Assembly: GCA_015060455.1 (NCBI GenBank)
Contig: SUYM01000021.1
Coordinates: 1 to 56,286 of the forward strand
Source of the DNA: Bacteroidales bacterium
GTDB lineage: Bacteria; Bacteroidota; Bacteroidia; Bacteroidales; UBA932
DNA: 56,286 bases
Direction: 5' to 3'
Under the pieces are notes generated by a model, which was not told where the DNA came from, ran no database searches, and saw only the letters and a list, made by a program, of their open reading frames with translations. Both the position numbers and the translations under genes were made by a program. Below are positions 34,936 through 44,049 of the stretch, piece by piece (the first letter of the stretch is position 1; each line of letters starts with the position of its first letter).

Positions 34936-37900
34936 CTGTCGCGTTTAGGCATTATCTTCTCTTCCAACCACTGGAATACTATGAACAGCGCAGGCACAAT
35001 CACCAGCAGCGCTACGGTACCGATGAACATACCTCCCACGGTACCTACTCCGATGGATATGTTGCCGTTCGCACCCACTCCGCTCGCAAACATAAGCGGA
35101 AGCATACCGAATATCATCGTGAGCGATGTCATCAGGATAGGACGCAGACGGGCCTTTGCGGCAGACATGGCCGCCATCGTGATGGACATTCCCTCTGCGC
35201 GTTTCTGCGAGGCATACTCGGTAAGGAGAATTGCTGTCTTGGCAAGCAGACCGATGAGCATGAGCAGACCGATCTGGAGGTAAATGTTGTTTTCCAGCCC
35301 GAACCATCTTGCAAAGAGGAAACTTCCCGCAAGACCGAACGGAACAGAAAGGATGATTACCACAGGGATGAATATGCTTTCGTACAATGCGCAGAGAATC
35401 AGGAAGATGAATACAACGCAGATAGCAAATATCACGGCTACCGAACTGCCCGAACCGGCCTCCTCGCGTGACATGCCGCCGAACTCATATCCGTAACCGG
35501 CAGGAAGCACCTTGGCTGCGACCTCCCTTACAGCCTGGATGGCCTGACCGGAACTGTATCCGTCAGCAGCCTGTCCGTTGACTGAAATGGCAGTGAAGAG
35601 GTTGAAACGCGATATTGACTGCGGACCGTAGATTCGGGTCAGTCTCAGATACTGGTTTATAGGGGACATCTCTCCGCTTGATGTGCGCACGAACATGTTC
35701 TGGAGCGATTCTGTATCAAGGCGGTACTCAGGTGCAGCCTGAAGCATTACACGATAGAGTTTCGAGAACCTGTTCATGTTGGATGCGTAACTTCCTCCCA
35801 CATATCCCGCCAGCACATTGAGCACGTCTCCCGGCGATGTGCCGTTCCTCTTGCACTGTGCTGCATCCACCTCCACAAGATACATCGGGAACTTGGAGTC
35901 GAACGATGTCTTTGCACGAGACACTTCCGGCCTCTTGTTCAGTTCGGCGATGAAATCCTTGGATATCTTTTCCAGGTCTTCGAGTTTGCCGCCCTTCTGG
36001 TCCTGGATATATACTTCAAATCCGCTGCTGGCGCCATAGCCCGGAATCATGCCTTGCGTATAGACCATGATGTCGGCTGAGGATATGTCGTCGGTGCGGC
36101 GGTGGATTTCCGCTATCACCGCATCTATATGGTCTTCCTTCTCAGGACGGTCCTTCCAGTCATGAAGACGGATCATGAAACTTCCTGTCGATGTGCCCTG
36201 ACCGAACATCATGCCGTAGCCCGTGGTCATCGAGTAGGCCTTGATCTGCGGGATGGTGCTGATTCTTCTGTTGATCTCCTCCATCACCTTCTGCGTCTCG
36301 GCAAGGTTGGTTCCCGGAGGCGTGCGCACATCCATGTTGATCGAGCCCATGTCCTCCTTAGGCACAAGGCCTGTCTTGGTGGTGCTCATCATGTAGTACA
36401 GCCCTCCGCAGGCTACAACCAGGAGTATGACGGTCAGCCATTTACGTTTGAACATGAAGAAGACCACATGCTTGTATTTATCGACAAGACGTCCGAATCC
36501 TGCATCGAAGGCTTTGTGGAATCTGCTTGAAAAACTTGCCTTTTCTCCCGCTTTCACCTCCTCGTGAGGGGTCATGATGAGGGCGCAGAGAGCAGGGGAG
36601 AGGGTGAGCGAGTTGAGCAGGGATATACCCACGGAGACAGCCATCGTAAGTCCGAACTGGGTGTAGAAGGTACCGGTCGTTCCTCCCATGAAACTCACCG
36701 GGATAAACACAGCCATGAATACGAAAGTGGTGGCTATCAAGGCAGTAGATATGCCTCCCATCGCATCTACCGTAGCCTTGTACGGGGATTTATAGCCTTC
36801 GTCAAACTTGGCCTGCACCGCTTCCACCACCACGATGGAGTCATCTACTACCGTACCGATGACCAGCACAAGGGCAAACAGGGTGATCATGTTGAGACTG
36901 AATCCTGCTACGGCGAGGAATGCGAATGTTCCCACCAGGGAGACGATGATGGATATTGTCGGGATGATTGTCGATCTCATGCTCTGGAGGAAGACGAATA
37001 CGACGAGAATCACGAGAAGGATGGCCTCGAACAGGGTCTTGATGACGTTCTTTATGGAAGCGTCGAGGAAGTCCTTTGTACTCATGAGGTCCACGATTTC
37101 AAGTCCTTTCGGCAACTCTTCGCGGATTTTCTCTATCTCCTTGTCCACGTTCTTGATGATTTCGTTTGCATTTGAGCCGGAGGTCTGGGAGATCATCAGC
37201 GTCGTACCCGGATGACCGTTTACGAGACCTACATAATCGTATGACCTCTCTCCGAGTTCTATGCTTGCCACATCCTTGAGCCTGAGCACAGTACCGTTGC
37301 TTTCCGCGCGGATGACCATATTCTCGTAGTCGGTGACGTTCTCATAGCGACCGCGGTATTTGAGCACATATCGGAATGTGTTGTCAGACTCCGCTCCGAG
37401 CGTACCTGTCGGGGCTTCGAGGTTCTGCTCCGCGAGGACTGCGGATATGTCGGACGGCATGAGGCCGTATTTCGCCATCTTGCCCGGGTCAAGCCATATA
37501 CGCAGGGAATAGTCGCCTCCGCGCACATCGACCTCGCCGACTCCGGCAATACGCGACAGTCGTGGTTCAATATTGATTTTCAGGTAGTTGACAATGAATT
37601 TTCTGTCAAATGAGTTGTCCGGACTATATACCGCTATGGCCTTGATGCGGCTTGTCTGTCTTTTCTTTACGGTCACGCCGCTCTTGGTCACCTCGCCCGG
37701 GAGAAGGCTCTGTGCCGATGCGATACGGTTCTGTACATTGACCATGGCCATGTCTCCATCTGTTCCCTGACGGAAATATATCTGGATGCTTGCAGAACCT
37801 GAGTTTGTGGCTGATGACACCATATACATCATATCCTCGACACCGTTGATGGCCTCTTCAAGAGGCACCAGCACGCTTCGCTGCACAGTTTCAGCATTGG

Positions 37901-38057
37901 CTCCGGCATACGAGGCCGATACACTTACTGTCGGCGGCGCAATTTCCGGGAACTGCTCTACCGGCAACTGCACGAGTCCGATGACACCCACAAGGAGGAT
38001 CATCACCGAGATCACTCCGGCGAATATCGGACGGTCTATGAAAGTCTTTACATTCAT
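34929..38057 (-). CDS. RND-family efflux pump inner-membrane transporter (HAE1/AcrB type)
   Basis: Proton-driven inner-membrane pump for drugs, bile salts or other hydrophobic compounds. It has 1042 residues, the typical length. Visible are MNVKTFIDRPIFAGVISVMI (TM1), TM4 with the paired Asp in GTVVDDSIVVVEAV, the TM10 motif GLLAKTAILLTEYASQKR, and two large periplasmic porter/docking loops. The start codon overlaps the stop of the adaptor gene by one base (TAATG), so translation is coupled. Substrates cannot be predicted from sequence alone. Confidence 0.97.
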   Translation of the reverse strand: MNVKTFIDRPIFAGVISVMILLVGVIGLVQLPVEQFPEIAPPTVSVSASYAGANAETVQRSVLVPLEEAINGVEDMMYMVSSATNSGSASIQIYFRQGTDGDMAMVNVQNRIASAQSLLPGEVTKSGVTVKKRQTSRIKAIAVYSPDNSFDRKFIVNYLKINIEPRLSRIAGVGEVDVRGGDYSLRIWLDPGKMAKYGLMPSDISAVLAEQNLEAPTGTLGAESDNTFRYVLKYRGRYENVTDYENMVIRAESNGTVLRLKDVASIELGERSYDYVGLVNGHPGTTLMISQTSGSNANEIIKNVDKEIEKIREELPKGLEIVDLMSTKDFLDASIKNVIKTLFEAILLVILVVFVFLQSMRSTIIPTISIIVSLVGTFAFLAVAGFSLNMITLFALVLVIGTVVDDSIVVVEAVQAKFDEGYKSPYKATVDAMGGISTALIATTFVFMAVFIPVSFMGGTTGTFYTQFGLTMAVSVGISLLNSLTLSPALCALIMTPHEEVKAGEKASFSSRFHKAFDAGFGRLVDKYKHVVFFMFKRKWLTVILLVVACGGLYYMMSTTKTGLVPKEDMGSINMDVRTPPGTNLAETQKVMEEINRRISTIPQIKAYSMTTGYGMMFGQGTSTGSFMIRLHDWKDRPEKEDHIDAVIAEIHRRTDDISSADIMVYTQGMIPGYGASSGFEVYIQDQKGGKLEDLEKISKDFIAELNKRPEVSRAKTSFDSKFPMYLVEVDAAQCKRNGTSPGDVLNVLAGYVGGSYASNMNRFSKLYRVMLQAAPEYRLDTESLQNMFVRTSSGEMSPINQYLRLTRIYGPQSISRFNLFTAISVNGQAADGYSSGQAIQAVREVAAKVLPAGYGYEFGGMSREEAGSGSSVAVIFAICVVFIFLILCALYESIFIPVVIILSVPFGLAGSFLFARWFGLENNIYLQIGLLMLIGLLAKTAILLTEYASQKRAEGMSITMAAMSAAKARLRPILMTSLTMIFGMLPLMFASGVGANGNISIGVGTVGGMFIGTVALLVIVPALFIVFQWLEEKIMPKRDRE

Positions 38058-39199
38058 TATTCAGCGCCCTCCTCAGTTTTTGATCCGTCAGCCTCGGCAG
38101 GCCTGCTCTTTATCTCAGTGCCTTCCTTGATGAGACCTGCTCCCTCTGCAACGATTATATCACCCACTGCAAGTCCGTCTGTGACAATGTATTCTGTTCC
38201 GTTGTTCTGTGGTGCGACGTGGATCTCAGTCGCAGATGCCTTCCCGTTCACCACCTTATATACAAAGATTCGGTCCTGCAACTCGTATGTCGCAGTCTGA
38301 GGGATCACGATGCAGTCGGAAATGGTCATAGGGATAATTATGGTGCCGCTTCCTCCGTTGCGAAGGAGGTGGTTGCGGTTGTTGAATACGGCCCTGAGGC
38401 TCACTGCACCCGTGTTTTCGCTGATGGTACCGCTGATGGCGTTGATTTTTCCTGTGTGCTCATATTTCTGTCCGTTGCTCATTATGAGTTCGACCTCCGG
38501 CATCTGCCTGATGGCATTGTTCAGCGAACCGTACTGCTGCACCATGTCAAGCATCTGATTCTCTGCCATCGAGAAGTACGCATATACCTTGCTGTCGTCC
38601 GACACTGTCACGAGCGGCTGTGCGATGCTGCTGTTCACAAGGGCTCCCACGCGATACGGAATCATGGATGCAACTCCGTTTACAGGTGAGCGTACTTCGG
38701 TGTATGACAGGTTGTTGCTTGCGTTGACCTCCTCGGCCTTGCAGAGGGCGAGTCTCGCTTCTGCGTCGGTGAGGTCGTTCTGCGCTGTCATCAGGTCAAA
38801 CTCCGATACCACGTCCTGCTCGTAAAGGTCCCTGTTGCTGTCATATATGAGTTGGGCGGTGGAAAGTGCCGCCTCCGCGCTCTTCACATTGGCCACTGCA
38901 ATCTCGTACGCCGCCTTGTAAGGAGTCTGGTCAATGACGAAAAGGACCTGTCCCTTCCTTACGCTTTCTCCTTCCTCAATTAGGATTTCCGTAATCATTC
39001 CGCTTACCTGCGGGCGGATTTCCACGGTCTGCACTCCGCTGATCGCGGCAGAGTAACCGGTTGAAAGTGTCCTGTCGCTCAATGCGACTGTAAGTGTCTC
39101 GTAATAGGTTTCACCCTTTGGGGCGGTTGTCTGACCCTGCTTGCAGGCCGTCATTGCAATGCAGCATAATGCAATGATGAGTGTGATCTTCTTTGTCAT
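38057..39199 (-). CDS. RND efflux periplasmic adaptor (membrane fusion protein)
   Basis: Periplasmic adaptor linking pump and outer-membrane channel. It has 380 residues, with a lipoprotein signal ending MTAC (Cys 19). The order is membrane-proximal strand, lipoyl/barrel-sandwich half (VEIRPQVSGMITEILIEEGE), helical hairpin at about 95-165, second lipoyl half (YTEVRSPVNGVASMI), then a beta-barrel and membrane-proximal domain to about 360. It is the first gene of the operon, behind a TAAATTTG box, which is the usual order for RND operons of Bacteroidota. No adjacent repressor gene is visible. Confidence 0.96.
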   Translation of the reverse strand: MTKKITLIIALCCIAMTACKQGQTTAPKGETYYETLTVALSDRTLSTGYSAAISGVQTVEIRPQVSGMITEILIEEGESVRKGQVLFVIDQTPYKAAYEIAVANVKSAEAALSTAQLIYDSNRDLYEQDVVSEFDLMTAQNDLTDAEARLALCKAEEVNASNNLSYTEVRSPVNGVASMIPYRVGALVNSSIAQPLVTVSDDSKVYAYFSMAENQMLDMVQQYGSLNNAIRQMPEVELIMSNGQKYEHTGKINAISGTISENTGAVSLRAVFNNRNHLLRNGGSGTIIIPMTISDCIVIPQTATYELQDRIFVYKVVNGKASATEIHVAPQNNGTEYIVTDGLAVGDIIVAEGAGLIKEGTEIKSRPAEADGSKTEEGAE

Positions 39200-39235
39200 A
39201 TATGTCTGTTCGTTTGTGTCTAAATAAATAACCTA

Positions 39236-39243
39236 CAAATTTA
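39236..39243 (-). promoter_or_regulatory. Putative -7 box for RND efflux operon
   Basis: On the minus strand this reads TAAATTTG, matching TAnnTTTG, 37 bases before the adaptor ATG. The predicted leader is about 30 nt. A -33 TTTG at normal distance was not evident. Confidence 0.5.
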
Positions 39244-39270
39244 CAAAAAAACTGGAAATATAATACGTCT

Positions 39271-39340
39271 TTGCGAGGAGCCTGCAGGGCGACGTGGCAA
39301 TCTTCCATATGGGATTGCCACGTCGTTACGCTCCTCGCAA
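39271..39340. repeat. Long inverted repeat (REP-like) between divergent promoters
   Basis: The left arm begins TTGCGAGGAG and ends CGACGTGGCAATC. The right arm is GATTGCCACGTCG ... CTCCTCGCAA. The arms pair for 10 and 13 bp with a small internal asymmetry and a loop of about 10 bases. The motif is a widespread intergenic palindrome. It lies between the efflux operon and rnr promoters. Confidence 0.85.
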
Positions 39341-39396
39341 TGGCGTGACAGTTTATTGTTTCTGTGTGTAGTGGCGTGATTTTTCAAGGAAATATA

Positions 39397-39404
39397 TAAA
39401 TTTG
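39397..39404 (+). promoter_or_regulatory. Putative -7 box for rnr
   Basis: TAAATTTG matches TAnnTTTG, 22 bases before the chosen ATG at 39426. It overlaps a TTG codon at 39402 that would otherwise extend the frame, which argues for the downstream ATG. Confidence 0.55.
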
Positions 39405-39425
39405 TATGATTTTACTGAAAATGGT

Positions 39426-41618
39426 ATGAGCAGAAGAAAGAAGACAAACGGCAGGGGTCGCGGAAGAAGGGAAAAGAAGGCGCTGCCACAGATGACCGGA
39501 AAGGTCCAGATGACCCGTGAGGGATATATATTTGTCATCGGTGAGGGTGATGAGGATGACGTGTTCGTGAAGGCATCCAGGACCAACGGAGCCCTCAACG
39601 GAGATATTGTGCGTGTGGCCGTGACGCGTGAGAAGACGGCAAGCCAGAGACGTGAGGGCCGTGTTACCGAGATATTGGAAAGGTCCGCAAGACCGTTCAT
39701 CGGCATACTTCACGTAGTGCGCGGACAGGCATGGGTGCTGATGCAGAGCCGCTTCATGCCATACGACATATCTGTCCCTTACTCGTTTGACCTCGAACAG
39801 TGCAGCGGAATGAAGGTGGCTGCCGTGGTCGATTATTGGAAAAAGGGTGATTCGATTCCGACAGGACATATAGTCGATATCCTCGGACAGCCGGGGGCTA
39901 ATGATACCGAGATGCACGCAATCCTGGCGGAATATGCCCTGCCATATAAGTTCGAACCGGAGGTGGAAAATGCGGCAGATGATATTTCAGAAGAGATAAC
40001 GGCCGACGAAATAAGCCGCAGGCGCGATTTCCGTGATGTCCTGACCTTCACCATAGACCCGGCGGATGCCAAGGATTTTGACGATGCGCTTTCGTTCAGA
40101 ATACTCGAAAACGGCAATTATGAGGTCGGAGTGCATATTGCGGATGTGTCCCATTATGTCAAGCCTCATGACATTGTCGATGAGGAGGCCCGCAAGAGGG
40201 GCACATCGGTATATCTGGTTGACAGGACAGTGCCTATGCTGCCGGAGAAACTCTGCAACAAACTCTGCTCTCTGCGCCCGCATGAGGAGAAACTCACATT
40301 TTCGGCGGTATTCGAACTGACGCCTCTGGCAAAGGTCGTGGACAGATGGTATGGCAAGACCATCATATACTCGGATATGCGATTTGCATACGAGGAGGCG
40401 CAGAAAATCATAGAATCAGGCCCTAAGGCATCTCACGAAGGGGTGTCGGAGCAGATCAAGGATGCTGTGCTGACCCTCCATGGCCTTGCCTCGAAACTCC
40501 GCAGGAAGAGGTTTGCGGCAGGCGCCATCAGTTTCGACCGTCCTGAGATGAAGGTTGAGGTCGATGAAACGGGAAGACCTGTAAATGTATATCAGAAGGT
40601 GACGAAGGAGGCCAACTGGCTTATCGAGGAGTTCATGCTCCTTGCCAACAGAAGCGTGGCGGAGTTCGTCGCGACCGGCTGCAGGACCGCTCAGGAAAAA
40701 GGCCGCAGGCAGGCAAAGACATTTATATATCGTGTCCATGACGAGCCTAATCAGGAGAAGATAGAGAGCCTGAGGGGCTTTATCAGCAACTTCGGCTATA
40801 AGATGGGTCCGACCAACAGCGGCAAGGATATTTCAAAGGAACTCAATTCCCTTTTCCTGGCCGCCAAGGACACTCCGGAATACAATGCCATCGAACTGCT
40901 CTCGCTCAGGACCATGGCCAAGGCCCGCTACGACATAGAGAACCTCGGCCACTACGGTCTGGCGTTCAAGTACTATACGCATTTCACATCTCCTATCCGC
41001 CGTTATCCGGACATGCTGGTGCACCGTCTTCTGGCCCGTTATCTTGAAGGTGGCGATTCTGCAAAGGCCGAGACATACGCCAAACTCTGCAAATATGCCT
41101 CGGAGAGGGAAATCGTGGCGGCAGAGGCGGAGCGCGCAAGCATAAGGTATAAACTTGTGGAGTTCATGCAGGACAAGGTCGGATACACCTTCGGCGGTCA
41201 TGTGTCTGGTCTTACCGAGTGGGGGATGTATGTGGAGGTGGAACCTACCAAGATCGAGGGTATGGTGCCTCTAAGGGACATCCGCAGCGATTTCTTCGAG
41301 TTCGATGCCGACCATTATCGCCTCGTGGGACGTCGCTCCGGCATAGTGTATAACCTCGGAGATCCTGTCCGCATCAGGGTCAAGAAGACCAATCTTGAAC
41401 AGAAACTCCTTGATTATGAACTCATTGAGACTGGAAATGAGGAGAGGATATATGACCGTCTCGACTATGAACACGGACGCGGTACCTCCTTCATCAAGGG
41501 TGAGGACGGCTCATTTGACAATGTGACCGTCGGCATCAACAAGGCCGCCCGCAAGGAAAAGGTCCGCAAGGCTATCCGGGACTCGAAACGCAAGGCAAGA
41601 AGGAAACAGAACAAATAA
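39426..41618 (+). CDS. rnr: Ribonuclease R
   Basis: 3'-to-5' exoribonuclease that degrades structured RNA in the cytoplasm. It has 730 residues from ATG 39426. A basic N-terminus is followed by cold-shock/OB domains at about 15-170. The RNB catalytic domain covers about 195-530, with the metal-binding aspartates in DPADAKDFDDALSF and the HIADVSHYV block. An S1 domain follows at about 610-690 (GHVSGLTEWGMYVEVEPT), and a Lys/Arg-rich tail ends it. The start is set by the -7 box immediately upstream. The gene after it is 26 bp away and may be co-transcribed. Confidence 0.96.
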   Translation: MSRRKKTNGRGRGRREKKALPQMTGKVQMTREGYIFVIGEGDEDDVFVKASRTNGALNGDIVRVAVTREKTASQRREGRVTEILERSARPFIGILHVVRGQAWVLMQSRFMPYDISVPYSFDLEQCSGMKVAAVVDYWKKGDSIPTGHIVDILGQPGANDTEMHAILAEYALPYKFEPEVENAADDISEEITADEISRRRDFRDVLTFTIDPADAKDFDDALSFRILENGNYEVGVHIADVSHYVKPHDIVDEEARKRGTSVYLVDRTVPMLPEKLCNKLCSLRPHEEKLTFSAVFELTPLAKVVDRWYGKTIIYSDMRFAYEEAQKIIESGPKASHEGVSEQIKDAVLTLHGLASKLRRKRFAAGAISFDRPEMKVEVDETGRPVNVYQKVTKEANWLIEEFMLLANRSVAEFVATGCRTAQEKGRRQAKTFIYRVHDEPNQEKIESLRGFISNFGYKMGPTNSGKDISKELNSLFLAAKDTPEYNAIELLSLRTMAKARYDIENLGHYGLAFKYYTHFTSPIRRYPDMLVHRLLARYLEGGDSAKAETYAKLCKYASEREIVAAEAERASIRYKLVEFMQDKVGYTFGGHVSGLTEWGMYVEVEPTKIEGMVPLRDIRSDFFEFDADHYRLVGRRSGIVYNLGDPVRIRVKKTNLEQKLLDYELIETGNEERIYDRLDYEHGRGTSFIKGEDGSFDNVTVGINKAARKEKVRKAIRDSKRKARRKQNK

Positions 41619-41644
41619 CTGATAACACTTAAAACAACTGAACT

Positions 41645-43879
41645 ATGGCTTTTGTAAAGAAAGAACCGAAACACAAATGGAGTTTCGAGAGCATCGGGGG
41701 CACGGCCCGTGTCCGTATTTCTACCGGCCGGGATATTGCCAATCTGGCAAACCTTGATCCCAAGATGTGGACGGTGCTGTCCTGTCCTGTGAAGGGACTT
41801 GAAATCGATGAGAAGAGTCTGGCCTATATCGATGCGGACTCTGACGGAAAGATCAGGGTGGGTGATGTAATGACTACCTCCAAGTGGATTACCTCTGTCC
41901 TGAGTGATGTGAACAAACTTGTGAAGGGGGAGGATTCATTTGATATAAATGATTTCAATCAGGAGGATGCAACTGGTCTGGACCTTTATAATGCTGCGCG
42001 GCAGATTCTCGAAAACTTAGGCAAGGAGGGAGATGTGATTTCCATCGCGGACACAGCCGATCCTACTGCCATATTTGCGAAGACCAGATTCAATGGTGAC
42101 GGCATCATTACCGAAGATTCTGCTGAAGAGGCCGACGACAAGGAAGCAGTTGCCGCTGCGGTCAAGGTTACGGGCGGCAGTACGGACAGAAGCGGTTCCC
42201 TTGGTGTGGATGCGGCTCAGATTGAGGCCTTCTACAAGGCTCTGGCGGATTATGTGGCATGGGTTGATGCCGAGGTCAAGGCACCATTCGGGGACAAGAC
42301 AGATACTGCAATAGCAGCATATCAGGCTCTTGATGCCAAGGTCAAGGACTATTTCATGCGCTCGAAACTTGCAGGCTTCTCTCCTGAAAGCACCTCTGCT
42401 CTTGATGTCCAGACCTCCCGCATAGAGGCGATAAGCGCGGATGACCTTTCGTCAAAATCCGACGATATAGCGTCCTACCCTATCGTGCGTATCACCGGCA
42501 AGGCTGAAATCGATCTTGCCGCACCTGTCAATCCGGCATGGGCGCAGCAGTGGAACACTTTGAAGTCCATTGCCGTTTCTTCACGCAAGAAAGTGCTTAC
42601 GGAAGAGGACTGGGCTGCTATCGGGACCCAGTTTGCGGAATATCTCGCGTGGAAGGCTGCCAAGCCTGGCGATGCTGTGGAGGCATTGGGCGCGGATGCA
42701 GCAAGAAATCTCCTGACAAAGGACAGGAAGGAAGCCCTTCTTGACCTTGTGGAGCAGGACAAGGCTCTTGTCAGGGAGTCATCCAACATAGACATGGTGG
42801 ACAAGTTCCTCCATATATATAGGGACTTCTTCCGTCTTATGAAGAACTTTATCACCTTCCATGACTTCTATTCAAAGGACAAGGGTGTAAGGGCCATATT
42901 CCAGTCGGGAGTGCTGCTCATAGACCAGAGGCTCTGCCGCTTTTGCATGAATGTGGAGGATGTGGCCAAGCATAGCGCTGCTGCCGCATCAAGCGGAATG
43001 TATCTGGTTTATTGTGACTGTGTCGCTAAGGGCAAGCCGGCCAAGAAATCTGTGGTCGCAGCCATAACAGTGGGCGACATAGGGGATATCTTCGTCGGCA
43101 AGAATGCAGTCTATTACGATGAGAGCGGATTTGAGTGGGATGCGGTCGTGACAAAAATCATTGACAATCCTATCAGTGTGTCCCAGGCCTTCTGGTCTCC
43201 GTACCGCAGGATGGCGACCGCTGTGGAGAACCTGATCAACAAGAGTGCTGCCGACAAGGATGCCAAACTCATGAAGGAGGCGACAAACAAGATAAATGCA
43301 GCACCGGCCTCCCTTCCGGCAGACGGAACGAAACCTGCTGCCGCACCTCCGTTCGATATCGCCAAGTTTGCCGGCATCTTCGCTGCCATAGGTATGGCTG
43401 TCGGCATGATAGGAACAGCCCTCGCGGCTCTTGCCGAGGGTATCTTCGCCCTGAAATGGTGGCAGTTGATTCTTGCTCTTGCCGGAATCATGCTTGTCAT
43501 CTCAGGTCCTGCAATGGTCATGGCATGGCTCAAACTCCGTCGCCGCAACATTGCTCCGCTTCTTAATGCCAACGGCTGGGCTATAAATGCAGCATCAAAG
43601 ATCAGTATCCCATTCGGCGACACTTTGACGGACATCGCGAAATATCCTGCCCTCAAACTCAAGGACCCGTATGCGCAGAAGGGACTCAATACTGCACAGA
43701 AATGGCTTGTAAGCCTTTTGAGCATTGCGGTCGTGGTTCTCGGACTCTGGCTGGGCAACCTCTTGTCATGGGCCGGCTGGGACTCTCCGCTGCCTTGGTT
43801 TGACAAGGACGTGGTAGAAGAAGTTGTTGCCGAGGGAAGCGTTGAGCAGACAGAGACCGTGACAGTTGACGCTCAGTAG
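41645..43879 (+). CDS. Large membrane protein with EF-hand-like loops, function unknown
   Basis: A 744-residue protein that I do not recognise functionally. Near the start is a Ca-binding-like loop, DADSDGKIRVGD (residues 63-74), and a weaker second one with NGDGIITED near 160. The middle (about 200-560) is soluble-looking and Ala/Asp-rich. The C-terminal part has two adjacent membrane helices at about 573-600 and 607-632, a loop, then a third at about 685-708, and an acidic tail. There is no signal peptide, so the long N-terminal part is probably cytoplasmic if helices 1-3 insert normally. It may form an operon with rnr. Calcium binding is a guess from the loop alone. Confidence 0.75.
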   Translation: MAFVKKEPKHKWSFESIGGTARVRISTGRDIANLANLDPKMWTVLSCPVKGLEIDEKSLAYIDADSDGKIRVGDVMTTSKWITSVLSDVNKLVKGEDSFDINDFNQEDATGLDLYNAARQILENLGKEGDVISIADTADPTAIFAKTRFNGDGIITEDSAEEADDKEAVAAAVKVTGGSTDRSGSLGVDAAQIEAFYKALADYVAWVDAEVKAPFGDKTDTAIAAYQALDAKVKDYFMRSKLAGFSPESTSALDVQTSRIEAISADDLSSKSDDIASYPIVRITGKAEIDLAAPVNPAWAQQWNTLKSIAVSSRKKVLTEEDWAAIGTQFAEYLAWKAAKPGDAVEALGADAARNLLTKDRKEALLDLVEQDKALVRESSNIDMVDKFLHIYRDFFRLMKNFITFHDFYSKDKGVRAIFQSGVLLIDQRLCRFCMNVEDVAKHSAAAASSGMYLVYCDCVAKGKPAKKSVVAAITVGDIGDIFVGKNAVYYDESGFEWDAVVTKIIDNPISVSQAFWSPYRRMATAVENLINKSAADKDAKLMKEATNKINAAPASLPADGTKPAAAPPFDIAKFAGIFAAIGMAVGMIGTALAALAEGIFALKWWQLILALAGIMLVISGPAMVMAWLKLRRRNIAPLLNANGWAINAASKISIPFGDTLTDIAKYPALKLKDPYAQKGLNTAQKWLVSLLSIAVVVLGLWLGNLLSWAGWDSPLPWFDKDVVEEVVAEGSVEQTETVTVDAQ

Positions 43880-43899
43880 CATCTGCTGCAAAACAAAGC

Positions 43900-44012
43900 A
43901 AAACCGTCGCAGGTACAAGTAATCTGACATTTTTGAAACGGCGGTTTCCGCTGCAAAAACAAAGCAAAACCGTCACAGGTACAAGAAAACAGAGGGTACC
44001 TGCGACGGTTTT
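43900..44012 (+). terminator. Terminator with duplicated left arm
   Basis: The right arm GTACCTGCGACGGTTTT (43996-44012) can pair with either of two left arms: 43966-43982, with a 13-base loop and one mismatch, or 43900-43916, a perfect match with a 79-base loop. The two left arms belong to a 36-bp direct repeat at 43885-43920 and 43950-43985. The right arm ends in a T-run. It ends the 41645 gene. Confidence 0.8.
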
Positions 44013-44037
44013 TATTTTAAATTCTGCAAAGATAAAT

Positions 44038-44045
44038 TATATTTG
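44038..44045 (+). promoter_or_regulatory. Putative -7 box at start of Wzi-like gene
   Basis: TATATTTG matches TAnnTTTG but lies only 5 bases before the ATG at 44050, so the transcript would have almost no leader. It could be a leaderless gene or a chance match. Confidence 0.35.
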
Positions 44046-44049
44046 CGGT

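Noticed and set aside
34911..37215. Plus-strand open frames across the RND pump gene
   Set aside because: They are shadows of the strongly supported minus-strand pump gene and have biased, His/Arg-rich composition.
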